DNA of 64,000 nucleotides from Prado023 sp963753075 (GCA_963753075.1 CAVWAR010000003.1:1-64000); one strand, 5' to 3'. Positions 1-7,960 are shown, counted from the first letter of the stretch. Made by a program: numbers and translations. The notes: a model not told the origin generated them from the sequence alone.

Positions 1-277
1 AGCATGCAGCGGGGAAGGCCTGCCCGGCCAGCGCCACGGCTACGGCCCCGGCCATCGCAGCGGGGACGACGGCCGCCAGCGCATACCGTGCAGGCAGCTT
101 GGTCGCTGGAGTCAGGCTGATCACGAAACCCAACGCCACCGCAAGGGCTGCCGCCTCGCCGAACAAGGCATACGCCAAAGTCGTGGGCACCAGCATGATG
201 AGGGTTAGGCTGACCGCGACCTTGAGCACTCTTCGCGGGATGGCCCATAGACGGGCAGGTTGCTGGGGTCGGTTCAC
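1..277 (-). CDS. Membrane protein, N-terminal part (FUSC-like), cut by window edge
   Basis: An open frame on the minus strand runs from a GTG at 277 off the left edge (92 codons visible). After a basic start (NRPQQPARLWAIPRRVLK) it encodes hydrophobic stretches such as VAVSLTLIMLVPTTLAYALF and ALAVALGFVISL, separated by a short polar turn with TKLPARY, then a third alanine/valine-rich segment. Alternating hydrophobic helices after an Arg-rich start resemble the membrane half of FUSC or aromatic-acid-exporter-like proteins, but the diagnostic part lies outside the window. The start is uncertain because the frame stays open further upstream. The coding assignment rests on membrane-protein composition, not on a motif. 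Confidence 0.5.
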   Translation of the reverse strand, partial: MNRPQQPARLWAIPRRVLKVAVSLTLIMLVPTTLAYALFGEAAALAVALGFVISLTPATKLPARYALAAVVPAAMAGAVAVALAGQAFPAAC

Positions 278-322
278 GGGAACAGCATCCCAGCCGACAG
301 ATCCGACAGACCGACGTGATGC

Positions 323-350
323 ATTCCGCCGCCTATCGCGCACCCCGGGG
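323..350 (+). repeat. GCCGC-core dispersed repeat, copy 1
   Basis: Reads ATTCCGCCGCCTATCGCGCA followed by CCCCGGGG. It lies in the spacer between the left-edge membrane gene and the Fic gene. The family is described in the findings. Confidence 0.7.
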
Positions 351-554
351 CAGGCAACGCCATCCAGCCCACCTGAACCCTCCCGGCAACGCCATGGCGT
401 TCACGTACGTGGGCCCGCGTCCAGGCCGGCGGGATGGGCGACGCCCTTCGGGCCATGCCAGATCTTGCACTTCGCGATGCGCACCGGGTGTCTCTATGTC
501 TCAATCATTACGCCACGCGGTAGGCTGGAGTCCGAATGATTGGGGCATCGGGAC

Positions 555-1706
555 ATGGATGAGCTGCGGCTGTTCGTCACGCCTGAGGTCGATCTGGAGG
601 ACGCTCAGGTGATCGACGACGTCCGCGGCATGCGGGTCGCGCTGGCCGATGTGCTGCGGGTGCCGCGGCAGTGGTCGGGTGGGTTGCGCCGCACGACGCA
701 GGCGCGGGCGATCCGGGGGTCGAACACGATTGAGGGCTACACGGTGTCGGCGCAGGACGCGGTGGCCGCGGTGGACGAGGAGCCGCCGATGTCGGCAGAC
801 GAGCGGACCTGGGCGGAGATCATCGGTTACCGACGGGTACTGACCTACATCCTGCGGATGGCTCCCGAGTCCGGCTTCGGCGTGGACTCCCAGCTGCTGC
901 GGTCGCTGCACTTCATGCTGCTCGAGCACGACCTGGCCAAGGATCCGGGCCGATTCCGGGCCGGGGCGGTGTACGTGCAGGACGAGTCGACCGGTGAGGT
1001 GGTCTACGAGGGGCCGGACGCAGCGTTGGTGCCCGGACTGGTAGACCAGTTGGCCCAGGCGTTGAACACCGATCGTGGCGAGCCGATGGTCGATGCCGCG
1101 ATGGCGCACCTGAACCTGGTGATGATCCACCCGTTCCGGGACGGCAACGGGCGGATGGCCCGCGCCCTGCAGACCCTGGTCATGGCCCGCGACCAGGTCC
1201 TGGAACCGACGTTCTCCAGCATCGAGGAGTGGCTGGGTGCCAACACCGAGGACTACTACCGCGTCCTGGCGCTGACTGGCGGTGGGACCTGGAACCCGGG
1301 CAACGACACCGGGCCGTGGGTGAAGTTCAACCTGCGGGCCCACCACATGCAGGCCCAAACCCTGCAGCGCAGGTTCCGGGAAGCCGAGGCCACGTGGACG
1401 GCGATCGACGCCCTGATCGCCGAGCTTGGCCTGCCTGAACGGGTCGGCGACCCGCTTTTCGACGCGATCCTGGGCTACCGGGTCCGCCGATCTGGCTACG
1501 TCAAGCGCGCCGGGATCGAGGAACGCACCGCCACCCGCGACCTCAACCAGCTGGTCACCGCCGGGCTGCTGGACGCTGTTGGGCAGACCCGCGGTCGCTA
1601 CTACACGGCCAGTCAACGCCTGCGTCGCATCAGCGCAGACGCCCGATCCGACAGGACCGCCCTGATCGACCCCTATCCCTGGCTGCCCGCCCGACTGCGC
1701 GCCTGA
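555..1706 (+). CDS. Fic domain protein (AMPylator), self-inhibited class
   Basis: A 383-residue protein of the Fic/DOC fold; such enzymes usually transfer AMP from ATP to a hydroxyl of a target protein. The catalytic motif HPFRDGNGRM is complete (about residues 192-201), with the active-site His and the ATP-binding D/N/R residues present. An N-terminal helix carries SNTIEG (about residues 56-61), matching the [S/T]xxxE[G/N] inhibitory motif of class II Fic proteins, so activity is probably held in check in cis. The C-terminal part (from about 290) looks like a winged helix (TATRDLNQLVTAGLL), common in this family for target or DNA binding. The ATG at 555 is preferred over an in-frame TTG at 540. 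No separate antitoxin gene is adjacent. The target is unknown. Confidence 0.93.
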   Translation: MDELRLFVTPEVDLEDAQVIDDVRGMRVALADVLRVPRQWSGGLRRTTQARAIRGSNTIEGYTVSAQDAVAAVDEEPPMSADERTWAEIIGYRRVLTYILRMAPESGFGVDSQLLRSLHFMLLEHDLAKDPGRFRAGAVYVQDESTGEVVYEGPDAALVPGLVDQLAQALNTDRGEPMVDAAMAHLNLVMIHPFRDGNGRMARALQTLVMARDQVLEPTFSSIEEWLGANTEDYYRVLALTGGGTWNPGNDTGPWVKFNLRAHHMQAQTLQRRFREAEATWTAIDALIAELGLPERVGDPLFDAILGYRVRRSGYVKRAGIEERTATRDLNQLVTAGLLDAVGQTRGRYYTASQRLRRISADARSDRTALIDPYPWLPARLRA

Positions 1707-1738
1707 ACCACCGCCCCGCCCGCCGAGGCCAGCGGGTG

Positions 1739-1768
1739 CCCCACTTCGCCGCCTGTGGACGCACCGCG
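1739..1768 (+). repeat. GCCGC-core dispersed repeat, copy 2
   Basis: Reads CCCCACTTCGCCGCC then TGTGGACGCACCGCGG. It lies about 30 bp after the Fic stop codon. Confidence 0.7.
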
Positions 1769-1798
1769 GCGAGGCTCGGACGGGCGTGGCTGCACCGG

Positions 1799-1847
1799 CG
1801 TCGCTACCGCCCGGATGGACGCTGTCGCAGCGTGGGCGGACATGAAG
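1799..1847 (+). repeat. Second repeat family, copy A (GCTGTCGCAGC hairpin)
   Basis: CGTCGCTAC, a short variable stretch, GACGCTGTCGCAGCGT, then GGCGGACATGAAG. It matches 6115-6162 with only a few changes and one gap, and both copies follow a GCCGC-core repeat by a short distance. The central CGCTG-TCG-CAGCG is a small palindrome. Confidence 0.65.
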
Positions 1848-2358
1848 GACTGCCCCTGGCAAGTGTCGCGGAGGCATTCGTGGTGCCCTGCGTCTGAAAT
1901 TGATGGACGGCAGGGGCGTGCCGCAGGCGCTCGTCAGTCCTGCTTGACGCCGGCAAGGGAGCCGCTTCGGATGGCCCGCCAAGCAGTGTGTGATGTGCGG
2001 GTTGCGTTCCACGCATTGCCGGGTTTCGGCGTGGTCGGTCCCAGGTTGGTCGTTCGCCCCTTGTCCGCGCTTGCCCTGCGGCGGAACGGTGGAGGTGTCT
2101 GGATGGACCACTGAGGTGGTGATCGTGCCATGGCGACGGGGCGGCCTGGTTGGCGTTCGGAGTGCTTGCTGGGTGCCCCCCGGGTGACCGTGCGCCGGTA
2201 TCCGAGCATCAGACCCGATCCTTGGTACGGCGACGTGCCAGTCGCTCCGGCTGGCGGCACACCGGGGCCACATCCAGGCAGATCCACACCGACCACATCG
2301 AGTGTGAGCGGTGCGCCCGTGCGCACTCGCTGTGTGCACAAGGAAGGGGAAACTGATC

Positions 2359-2943
2359 ATGAGACGAACGACACACGCGCTGTTGATGGCCATTCTGCTG
2401 GTGCTCACCCTAGGGCTTGCCGCACCCGCGCAAGCGGGTTGGGCACATCCGGTCCCAATCAAGGCGACGGTAGCGGGCGAGCACTGGGTTGCCGCGCCGG
2501 ACTGCGACGGCGCTTTCCAGAAGTGGAGCAGTGCCGGAACAGGACAGATGTCCCATCTTGGCAAAGTCGACTACGTGCTCGAGCAGTGCACATACATGGG
2601 TGACCCATTGCCACCCGACTACACCTACGGCGAGGGAACGATCACCTTCACCGCCGCCAACGGGGACACGCTGGTCGTTGCACAGGAGGGTACAGGCGAG
2701 ATCGTCTTTGACGGCCCAACCATGGTCGGTTTCATGGGCGAGGGAACGTGGACGGTCGTCACAGGTGAAGGGACCGGGCGCTTCGCAAACGCGAAGGGAG
2801 AGGGCTCGATGGACTTCCGCGGGGACATCCCCGAGAGCGCCGCCCCCTACGGTATTGGCACGGTGTTCGGCCTGCCGGACGGCATCGCAGTGCTCAACTT
2901 CAAAGGCGCGATCACGTACAACGCATCCGATCGGTCCAAGTAG
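2359..2943 (+). CDS. Secreted protein of unknown function
   Basis: A 194-residue product with a clear Sec signal peptide: MRRTTHALLMAILL, then a hydrophobic core and an APAQAG cleavage region near residue 28. The mature part is Gly/Thr-rich with alternating beta-strand-like segments (TYGEGTITFTAANGDTLVV, FMGEGTWTVVTGEGTGRFA), the pattern of a small beta-barrel (allene-oxide-cyclase-barrel or lipocalin-like); three cysteines could form a disulfide. The ATG at 2359 is chosen because AAGGAAGGGG lies just upstream and the signal peptide begins there; an upstream in-frame start would mask the signal. Two strong hairpins follow the stop, so it is probably monocistronic. Confidence 0.75.
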   Translation: MRRTTHALLMAILLVLTLGLAAPAQAGWAHPVPIKATVAGEHWVAAPDCDGAFQKWSSAGTGQMSHLGKVDYVLEQCTYMGDPLPPDYTYGEGTITFTAANGDTLVVAQEGTGEIVFDGPTMVGFMGEGTWTVVTGEGTGRFANAKGEGSMDFRGDIPESAAPYGIGTVFGLPDGIAVLNFKGAITYNASDRSK

Positions 2944-2950
2944 ATAGGTA

Positions 2951-3007
2951 GCGGGCTTCCGAGCCCGACTCGAACCCGGGGCCGGTGCAGCGGCCATCGG
3001 CCCCGGG
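2951..3007 (+). terminator. Tandem hairpins after secreted-protein gene
   Basis: GCGGGCT-tcc-GAGCCCG at about 2951-2967 is followed by a perfect ten-base inverted repeat, CCCGGGGCCG (2975-2984) with CGGCCCCGGG (2998-3007). There is no T-run, as is usual for actinomycete terminators. Confidence 0.6.
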
Positions 3008-3105
3008 CACGACGCCTCGAACCGGGCTGCCACGTAGCCGCACCCAGGTCAGGTCAGCCCATACCTGTGGCGGCGGTCAGCCCGCACTCACCCCCTGAAC
3101 CCACC

Positions 3106-3150
3106 CGGATCACGCAGCCCTACACCACTCCCAGGGACTTGACCGCCGCC
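3106..3150 (+). repeat. IS256-type end remnant
   Basis: GGATCACGCagccCTACACCACTCCC then GGGACTTGACCGC closely matches the right end of the IS256 element and its immediate flank at 49936-49980. It is interpreted as the footprint of a lost or degraded insertion. It directly abuts the antitoxin 3' remnant that follows. Confidence 0.5.
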
Positions 3151-3155
3151 ACCAC

Positions 3156-3223
3156 TACCCGCGTCAACGCTTGTCCGGTCCCGGATTCTGCAACGACCGA
3201 GAACACTTCTCTTGACCTGCCCC
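3156..3223 (+). pseudogene. Remnant of a CopG-like antitoxin 3' end
   Basis: TACCCGCGTCAACGCTTGTC and the following bases (GGATTCTGCAACGA, CCGAGAAC, TGACCTGCCCC) match the last codons and the immediate downstream bases of the antitoxin gene ending at 23933, with point changes and small gaps. Only the C-terminal codons survive; no toxin is nearby. Confidence 0.6.
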
Positions 3224-3250
3224 CTTTCGCCGCGAGCGGACGCACCATGA
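3218..3250 (+). repeat. GCCGC-core dispersed repeat, copy 3
   Basis: CTGCCCCCTTTCGCCGCG then AGCGGACGCACC. It sits immediately after the antitoxin remnant, in the same relative place as the copy after the intact antitoxin gene at 23.93 kb. Confidence 0.65.
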
Positions 3251-3441
3251 CGAAAGCGTTCTTGCTACCGGTGCGTTCCGGTGGTGCCGATGAGCGAGCG
3301 GGGCCAGTCCAGGCGCGTGCGCGCACCTACTACTGAGAGTGCGCTGGGAGCCCGTCAACTGCTTCGGCGCCGCGGTCGGCCGGGGTGCCAGCCGATGCCG
3401 ATGAGCAGGGCGCGCGCATGGAGGCGCGGTCCACGACCTCG

Positions 3442-4263
3442 CTAGAACGAGGGAGTGGGGACGGTCATCATCTGGAAGTACGCCCCGAACGGGTCGGCTA
3501 CGACCGACATGCGCATCCCGCCAGCGTCCATCGGGCCGGCCTGCACGCGACCACCGAGCTCGACGACCTTGGCGGTGGCGGCGTCGCAGTCGTCGACACC
3601 GATGTAGATCATCCAGACCGACGGTGTGTCCTCCGGTACCCCGGGCGGCATCGGCATCGCCCCAGCGACGCTGGTATCGGCTCCCTCAGCGGTCTCACCC
3701 TTGGCGTCCAGATGGGCCACGACGTAGTCCGACCCCCCTGCAGGGTCGGCGTTGACCCAGCGCCAGCCGAAGAGCTCCTCGTAGAACGGCAGGGCCGCGG
3801 CGAGGTCGTGGCTCTGCAGGTCGGACCACACCCAGGCGTTCGGGACGTTGAAGATGTCGGCGCCCTCGTGCCCGTCCGGCTGCCACAGCCCGATCGCAGC
3901 ACCGGACGGGTCAGCGACCACCGCCATCCTGCCCTGACCCGTCACGTCGATGGCGGGCATCACGACGCTCCCCCCGGCACCGGGGGCCGCTGTCACCATC
4001 TCATCAACGTCGCCCACCAAGACGTAGGTCGCCCACACCGACGGCATGCCTGCCTCGACCTGCTGCGCGGCCATCGGGCCCAGCCCGCAGACGAGGTTTC
4101 CCTTCCCGATCCCACCCCTGTACAGCATCGAGTACGGCGGACCACCGTCGGTGGGCACGTCCTCGGCGACCCAGCCGAACATCTCGCCGTAGAACGCCTT
4201 GGCGCCGTCGGGGTCGGGAGTCTGCAGGTCGATCCAGCCAGGAAAGCCATTCGGGTAGCGCAT
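3442..4263 (-). CDS. Two-domain VOC (glyoxalase/bleomycin-resistance fold) protein
   Basis: A 273-residue protein made of two vicinal-oxygen-chelate modules. Module 1 (about 1-130) opens with GFPGWIDLQTPDPDGAKAFY and ends with VVADPSGAAIGLWQPDG; module 2 (about 135-270) opens with WVWSDLQSHDLAAALPFYEE and ends with VVADPFGAYFQMM. The repeated D-P-x-G-A turn and the FY-x-x-x-FGW segment are typical of the antibiotic-resistance-like VOC branch. Substrate unknown; metal ligands are not convincingly preserved in both halves, so it may be a binding protein. It stands alone. ATG start at 4263. Confidence 0.85.
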   Translation of the reverse strand: MRYPNGFPGWIDLQTPDPDGAKAFYGEMFGWVAEDVPTDGGPPYSMLYRGGIGKGNLVCGLGPMAAQQVEAGMPSVWATYVLVGDVDEMVTAAPGAGGSVVMPAIDVTGQGRMAVVADPSGAAIGLWQPDGHEGADIFNVPNAWVWSDLQSHDLAAALPFYEELFGWRWVNADPAGGSDYVVAHLDAKGETAEGADTSVAGAMPMPPGVPEDTPSVWMIYIGVDDCDAATAKVVELGGRVQAGPMDAGGMRMSVVADPFGAYFQMMTVPTPSF

Positions 4264-4528
4264 ACCCCGACGCTACGCCCGAAGGGTCAGGCTTGCCTAG
4301 GTCTGCGGTGGCCGCAGGAGCACGACATCGTGGTCACAGACCGATGAGCGTCGTCACTCGGGCCCCAGCACGGGGAGCAACGCCACCAGAGATGCGCCGC
4401 GACGCGAGAGACCGCGTCAAGTAGCCACCTGACGACCATCCTGCCGACCGCATGTGTCTGGTCGCAGGCGGCATGAAGGTGCGAAGGATGGCCCGACGGC
4501 CGTGAAACCGCTGGGTACCCTGATCGGG

Positions 4529-5020
4529 ATGACCGTCCCGACTGCCAGGCACCTCACGCCCGCCGATGAGCAGCTGCTGCGGATCGCGACGCTCGGCAAC
4601 GCCAACTGGGCTGAAGAGCGCTTCACCATGCGTGATGTCGTCGATTGTCCAGAGCTCTCCCACTACACACGCCTGGACTCGAGACGCGGAGACTTCGGGT
4701 TCGCCGCCGACCAGAATGGCAAGACGGTCGGTGCCGTCTGGGCTGTCTTCCTCCCCGCTGATGACGCTGGCTACGGCTTCGTGGACAACTGGACCCCAGA
4801 GCTGAGTCTGTGGATTCATGCCGACGAAAGGGGCCGCGGCGTGGGCCGGTACCTGCTGCGCCTCCTGCAGAGCGAGGCGCGGAGCCGCGGCATGCCCGGC
4901 ATGAGCCTGTCTGTGGAGGCGGGGAACTTCGCCAGGCGTCTCTACGAGGCCGAGGGCTTCGTTGACGTCCGAGGGCGCGAGCGCGATGGTGTGATGATCT
5001 GGGTGGTGAAGGACGACTGA
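4529..5020 (+). CDS. GNAT N-acetyltransferase
   Basis: A 163-residue protein with the acetyl-CoA-binding signature ADERGRGVGRYLLRLL (motif A, about residues 94-109) preceded by the beta4 strand PELSLWIH and followed by GMSLSVEAGNFARRLYEAEG, the usual motif B with its N-x-x-A-x-x-L-Y core. Substrate cannot be read from sequence. The ATG at 4529 gives a standard GNAT N-terminus; an in-frame ATG 25 codons upstream adds an unlikely basic stretch. Its neighbours are unrelated. Confidence 0.9.
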   Translation: MTVPTARHLTPADEQLLRIATLGNANWAEERFTMRDVVDCPELSHYTRLDSRRGDFGFAADQNGKTVGAVWAVFLPADDAGYGFVDNWTPELSLWIHADERGRGVGRYLLRLLQSEARSRGMPGMSLSVEAGNFARRLYEAEGFVDVRGRERDGVMIWVVKDD

Positions 5021-5071
5021 GGCCGACCCGGGCTGGGTTGCTCGCTGATGGCGTGACCTCGCACCACACTG

Positions 5072-5100
5072 CGGCATACCGCCGCCAGTGGACGCGGGTA
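5072..5100 (+). repeat. GCCGC-core dispersed repeat, copy 4
   Basis: GGCATACCGCCGCCAGTGGA then CGCGGGT. It lies between the GNAT and DUF6994-like genes; the right arm has the CCAGTGGACGC variant also seen at 27.7 kb. Confidence 0.6.
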
Positions 5101-5248
5101 GGTCGAGCGGTGCCTACACGTCGTTGAATCGGGCTGGGTGGGCGCCGATCTCTCCCGGAGTTGCGCCGGCGGAATCGGACACCCGGCTCGCACCAATCAG
5201 TCAGTCACGCCGATCGGCTCGGCAGTGACTGGTGGACGGCCCTGTGCG

Positions 5249-6034
5249 ATGCTCGCGCTTGTGAGTGATGCTCCCTGGTTATCGCCCGAGGGTGACCTTC
5301 GCTGCTTCTGCTGCGAGACCAGGGCTGCTCACCCCGGACGCAACAAGGACCCCGACGCCGTCAACCCCCACCTGCGCGATGCCCACAGGTTGCTCTGGAG
5401 CAAGGCACCCCTCGGCGGCCCGGACCACGGCATCTCGGCTGGGAAGTGGTCCGAATACCTCACGGTGGTATCGACCGACTGGACCCTGGGAAGCGACAAC
5501 TTCGCCACCATCCACAGCAACGCCTTGCATGCCTTCTCGGCAGCGCTGGCCGACGTTGCCGACGGCCACCTGTGCCAGTTCTGCACGATCGGGGGCTACA
5601 TCGTCTTCCCCAACCAAGTCGCTCAGCAGCTCCCCACCACCACCAATGGCAGCGCACGTCGCTGGTCCATCAACCAGGCCCGGGGCATGGACTCACGGAT
5701 CTCGGACCGGTTCGACCTCACGCTGGCAGCCATCCGGCTGTACTACGAAGGCATCGTGCACCGCAGCGAGAACCCCATCGGAGATGTCCTCGAGGCATAC
5801 CGCTGGTGGTTCGACCTGTTCGGGACTGGCGCTGACGGCTTCCAGGGCTACGCCGACTTCTTCTTCCTCACGCCCATGTTGGACGACCAGGGACGGGTGA
5901 AGCCGTTCGGGTCCCTGGGCCTGACATTCGACCACGCCCTCCCGAGGGACGACGAAGACGCCTACCGCGGCTACATCGCCGACCAACGAAAGTTCGTCGG
6001 AGCACGCAACGAGCTCATCCGTCTATCGATGTGA
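5249..6034 (+). CDS. DUF6994-like protein
   Basis: About 261 residues, soluble, with no signal peptide. The C-terminal half holds the pattern I associate with DUF6994 proteins: an aromatic FADFF-like segment (GYADFFFLTPMLDD), a proline/aspartate turn (FDHALPRDDEDAY), and a final RKFVGARNELI. The N-terminus has a CFCCET cysteine cluster and another C-x-x-C (LCQFCTIGG), which could hold a metal. Function unknown. Start is either the ATG at 5249 or the GTG at 5261; the longer frame to 5138 is not supported by composition. Confidence 0.7.
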   Translation: MLALVSDAPWLSPEGDLRCFCCETRAAHPGRNKDPDAVNPHLRDAHRLLWSKAPLGGPDHGISAGKWSEYLTVVSTDWTLGSDNFATIHSNALHAFSAALADVADGHLCQFCTIGGYIVFPNQVAQQLPTTTNGSARRWSINQARGMDSRISDRFDLTLAAIRLYYEGIVHRSENPIGDVLEAYRWWFDLFGTGADGFQGYADFFFLTPMLDDQGRVKPFGSLGLTFDHALPRDDEDAYRGYIADQRKFVGARNELIRLSM

Positions 6035-6090
6035 CCCCCGCGGCCGAGATGACCGCTTGGAAGGCACGATAGGCTAGCCTGCCGGGCGCC

Positions 6091-6115
6091 CCATTGCGCC
6101 GCGTAGCGGGCGTGC
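6091..6115 (+). repeat. GCCGC-core dispersed repeat, copy 5
   Basis: CCATTGCGCCGCGTAGCGGG then CGTGC. It is followed at once by the second repeat family (6115). Confidence 0.65.
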
Positions 6116-6162
6116 GTCGCTACGCCCAGCTGGGACGCTGTCGCAGCGTAGGCGGATATGAA
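6115..6162 (+). repeat. Second repeat family, copy B
   Basis: CGTCGCTACGCCCAGCTGG then GACGCTGTCGCAGCGTAGG and CGGATATGAAG; counterpart of 1799-1847. Confidence 0.65.
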
Positions 6163-6215
6163 GATGACCTAGCAGTCCACTCAAAGACAGGCTCACATCG
6201 ACGGTGAGCGGACAG

Positions 6216-6267
6216 CAGGAAGCCCCCGCCGCGGACGGGGGGGAGCGCGCGGCGAGGGCTCCTTCCT
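6216..6267 (-). terminator. Strong hairpin terminator
   Basis: AGGAAGCCCCCGCCGCG pairs with CGCGGCGAGGGCTCCTTCCT across a G-rich loop (arms about 6217-6233 and 6248-6267). It lies just after the small minus-strand frame ending at 6274. Confidence 0.65.
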
Positions 6268-6273
6268 GAGGTC

Positions 6274-6408
6274 CTACTTCTTGGCCTTGATGAACAAGTT
6301 GCCCTCCGAACCGGGAGGAGACTGAGGGCCCGTCGGGAGCGTGGACTCGCACGGCGGGCCCTCAGTGGCAGAACCCCCGTCGGGGTCCTCATCAAGCGCG
6401 ACCTCCAC
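6274..6408 (-). CDS. Small Pro/Gly-rich protein or C-terminal remnant
   Basis: A 44-codon frame from GTG 6408 (or TTG 6414) to a TAG at 6274, starting MEVALDEDPDGGSATEG and ending EGNLFIKAKK. The same frame is open about 20 codons further upstream without a good start (NLAANWCGPRLAVEV), so it may be the tail of a longer lost gene. Support comes from a non-shadow amino-acid composition and from the strong terminator 7-58 bp after its stop. No family recognised. Confidence 0.4.
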   Translation of the reverse strand: MEVALDEDPDGGSATEGPPCESTLPTGPQSPPGSEGNLFIKAKK

Positions 6409-6718
6409 AGCCAACCGCGGGCCGCACCAGTTGGCTGCAAGGTTAGGATCGCCTCATCTGCGTGGTCAATGCGGCCGGGGGTATGCCTTATGAGGCGGCT
6501 ACACATGCCAACAGGATGGTCCTGCGCGGTGGCGCGCAGGGGCGAGGTAGCTTGCCGCAGTACCGCTCTCCGGCTGATCCCGCAGACGGATCCACGTCCC
6601 GAGTAGTTCGGTCGCGAGCAAGGCCGCGTCATATCGCCGCGTATCGCGCACCCTGGGGGCAGAGGTATCACGGCACTCCAAGGCTGACGCGCGAGCGCGT
6701 GCGAGTCGCTGGCTGCTG
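6409..6718. other. Gene-free spacer
   Basis: Holds GCCGC repeat copy 6 and nothing else recognisable. Confidence 0.5.
6631..6660 (+). repeat. GCCGC-core dispersed repeat, copy 6
   Basis: GTCATATCGCCGCGTATCGC then GCACCCTGGGGG. It lies 60 bp downstream of the hepT stop. Confidence 0.7.
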
Positions 6719-7084
6719 TCAGGCGGGCGGGCCGTCGCCTTCCGCGTCCTGCAGGGCGCCGAGGGCATCCTCGAGTTGACGAATCATCGCAGGGAGATCA
6801 TCGACAGCCGTCGCCACCAAGGTCTCGACATCGATATCCCAGTAGCCGTGAACGATCCGGTTGCGCAGACGGGTTGCCCCGCGCCAAGTGATCTGAGGGT
6901 GGGCTTCCTTGGTTTCGGCAGGGATCTGGCTGGCCGCCTCCCCGAGCACGGTGAAGTGCCACAAGAGCGCTGAACGCCGCAACGCCTCAGCGTCAACCTC
7001 CTGCGCGGTTCGATCACCGACCAGGTCCCGGATCGCCACAGCTGCATCACGCATCTCGCGTAGCAGCAGGAGCTCACGCCGCAT
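6719..7084 (-). CDS. hepT: HepT-like toxin (HEPN ribonuclease, DUF86)
   Basis: A 121-residue helical HEPN protein with the catalytic R-x4-H-x-Y motif RNRIVHGY (Arg74 to Tyr81). In this family the motif forms an RNase site, and toxicity is removed when the partner MntA adds AMP groups to the tyrosine. Typical helical HEPN features flank it (LWHFTVLGEAASQIP, DLPAMIRQLEDAL). The ATG at 7084 overlaps the end of mntA by 11 bp, so the two are translationally coupled. The pair is intact and probably functional. Confidence 0.9.
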   Translation of the reverse strand: MRRELLLLREMRDAAVAIRDLVGDRTAQEVDAEALRRSALLWHFTVLGEAASQIPAETKEAHPQITWRGATRLRNRIVHGYWDIDVETLVATAVDDLPAMIRQLEDALGALQDAEGDGPPA

Positions 7085-7361
7085 AGAGCGGCTGCGCGTC
7101 GGCGAGCACCTGCTCGCGGATGTACTTGTTGATCGCCGTTCGGGCGATGAGGTCGACCGGTCGACCGAATATGGCTGCGAGCTCGTCCTCAAGGTCAAAG
7201 AGTCTGAAGCCCAACCGTGCGTCTGGCTTCAGGACGTAGAGCAAGTCGACATCGCTGCCCTGCCGGTCCTCATTACGAGCGACCGAGCCGAAGACCTCCA
7301 AGGACGCGACACCGTAGCGCTCACACACCTCGCGCAGACGCTCGGCGTCCACGTCCACCAT
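7074..7361 (-). CDS. mntA: MntA-like nucleotidyltransferase antitoxin
   Basis: A 95-residue minimal nucleotidyltransferase. It carries GS-x10-DxD as GSVARNEDRQGSDVDL (Gly25-Ser26, Asp37, Asp39), the MNT signature for AMP transfer, and the C-terminal PVDLIARTAI strand. It precedes and overlaps hepT. Known family role: it AMPylates the HepT active-site tyrosine using ATP, blocking the toxin. The start at ATG 7361 gives MVDVDAERLREVCERYG, a normal MNT N-terminus. Confidence 0.9.
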   Translation of the reverse strand: MVDVDAERLREVCERYGVASLEVFGSVARNEDRQGSDVDLLYVLKPDARLGFRLFDLEDELAAIFGRPVDLIARTAINKYIREQVLADAQPLYAA

Positions 7362-7666
7362 CAACACATGTCCAGCGTATCGGAGGAATGACAGAGAAAC
7401 CCCGAATCCCGGCCCCTGGACGCCATGCAGGGGGAGGGCTTGACGATGGGACCAGAACTCCTGCCCCACACCGCCGCCAGTCGCGCGCGTCCCGCGGCCG
7501 CTTCGCACATGACTGTCGAGGACGAGGCCGAAAGGTGTCCGTCCATCAGCACTGTCCTAGCCTTGGCCCCCCCGGGTGACTCCACGCGAGCCATTGACCC
7601 GTGGGATCTCGCGGGTCTAGCCTCCAGAGAGTTAGCCCAGCCTTGCCTCACTAGATGGAGGGTCAA
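7362..7666. other. Gene-free spacer between divergent units
   Basis: Separates the mntA-hepT operon (minus) from the small secreted protein gene (plus). It must hold both promoters; no clear -35/-10 pair or operator palindrome was recognised. Confidence 0.5.
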
Positions 7667-7960
7667 ATGCGACGAGCATTGATGGCATTGGCGGTGGCGT
7701 CGGTCACGATACCGCTCGGCGCGACGTCAGCTCAGGCCGGTGGCGGACCGACACAGCCGCAGGTGAGCAACATGGGATTCTGCTCGGCCCAGTTGGCCCA
7801 GTTCCCCGGCCTAATGGGGCTGGCCCCGAACGCGAGGGCCGAAGTGAATCAGATCCTCCGGCGCTATGGGGACAGTATTGGGATTCCCCACCCGGGGGCG
7901 CTATACAACGTCCGGGCACGTACCACCGTGTCTGAGGACGGTGTCTGTCATCAGCGATAG
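7667..7960 (+). CDS. Small secreted cysteine protein
   Basis: A 97-residue product with a signal peptide (MRRALMALAVASVTIPLGAT, cleavage after SAQA near residue 24). The mature peptide has FCSAQLAQFPG near its start and GVCHQR at its end, so a single disulfide is possible, with a helix NARAEVNQILRRYG between. No family recognised. It precedes another small secreted gene by 80 bp with a similar opening cysteine/alanine helix; the two may be distant paralogues. The ATG at 7667 is chosen over 7655 because the signal peptide begins there. Confidence 0.6.
   Translation: MRRALMALAVASVTIPLGATSAQAGGGPTQPQVSNMGFCSAQLAQFPGLMGLAPNARAEVNQILRRYGDSIGIPHPGALYNVRARTTVSEDGVCHQR

Larger units (their letters stand above)
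1707..2358. other. Gene-free spacer
   Basis: Open frames on both strands here (including a very long minus-strand one that runs back over the Fic gene) have no recognisable protein features and look like GC-driven shadows. The spacer holds GCCGC repeat copy 2 and a second repeat family (1799-1847). No promoter is clear; an AGGAAGGGG Shine-Dalgarno near the right end belongs to the next gene. Confidence 0.6.

Noticed and set aside
501..2564. A 687-codon open frame on the minus strand across the Fic gene and the following spacer
   Set aside because: It is the shadow of the Fic gene: Arg/Pro/His-rich without domain pattern, and the opposite strand encodes a perfect Fic motif.
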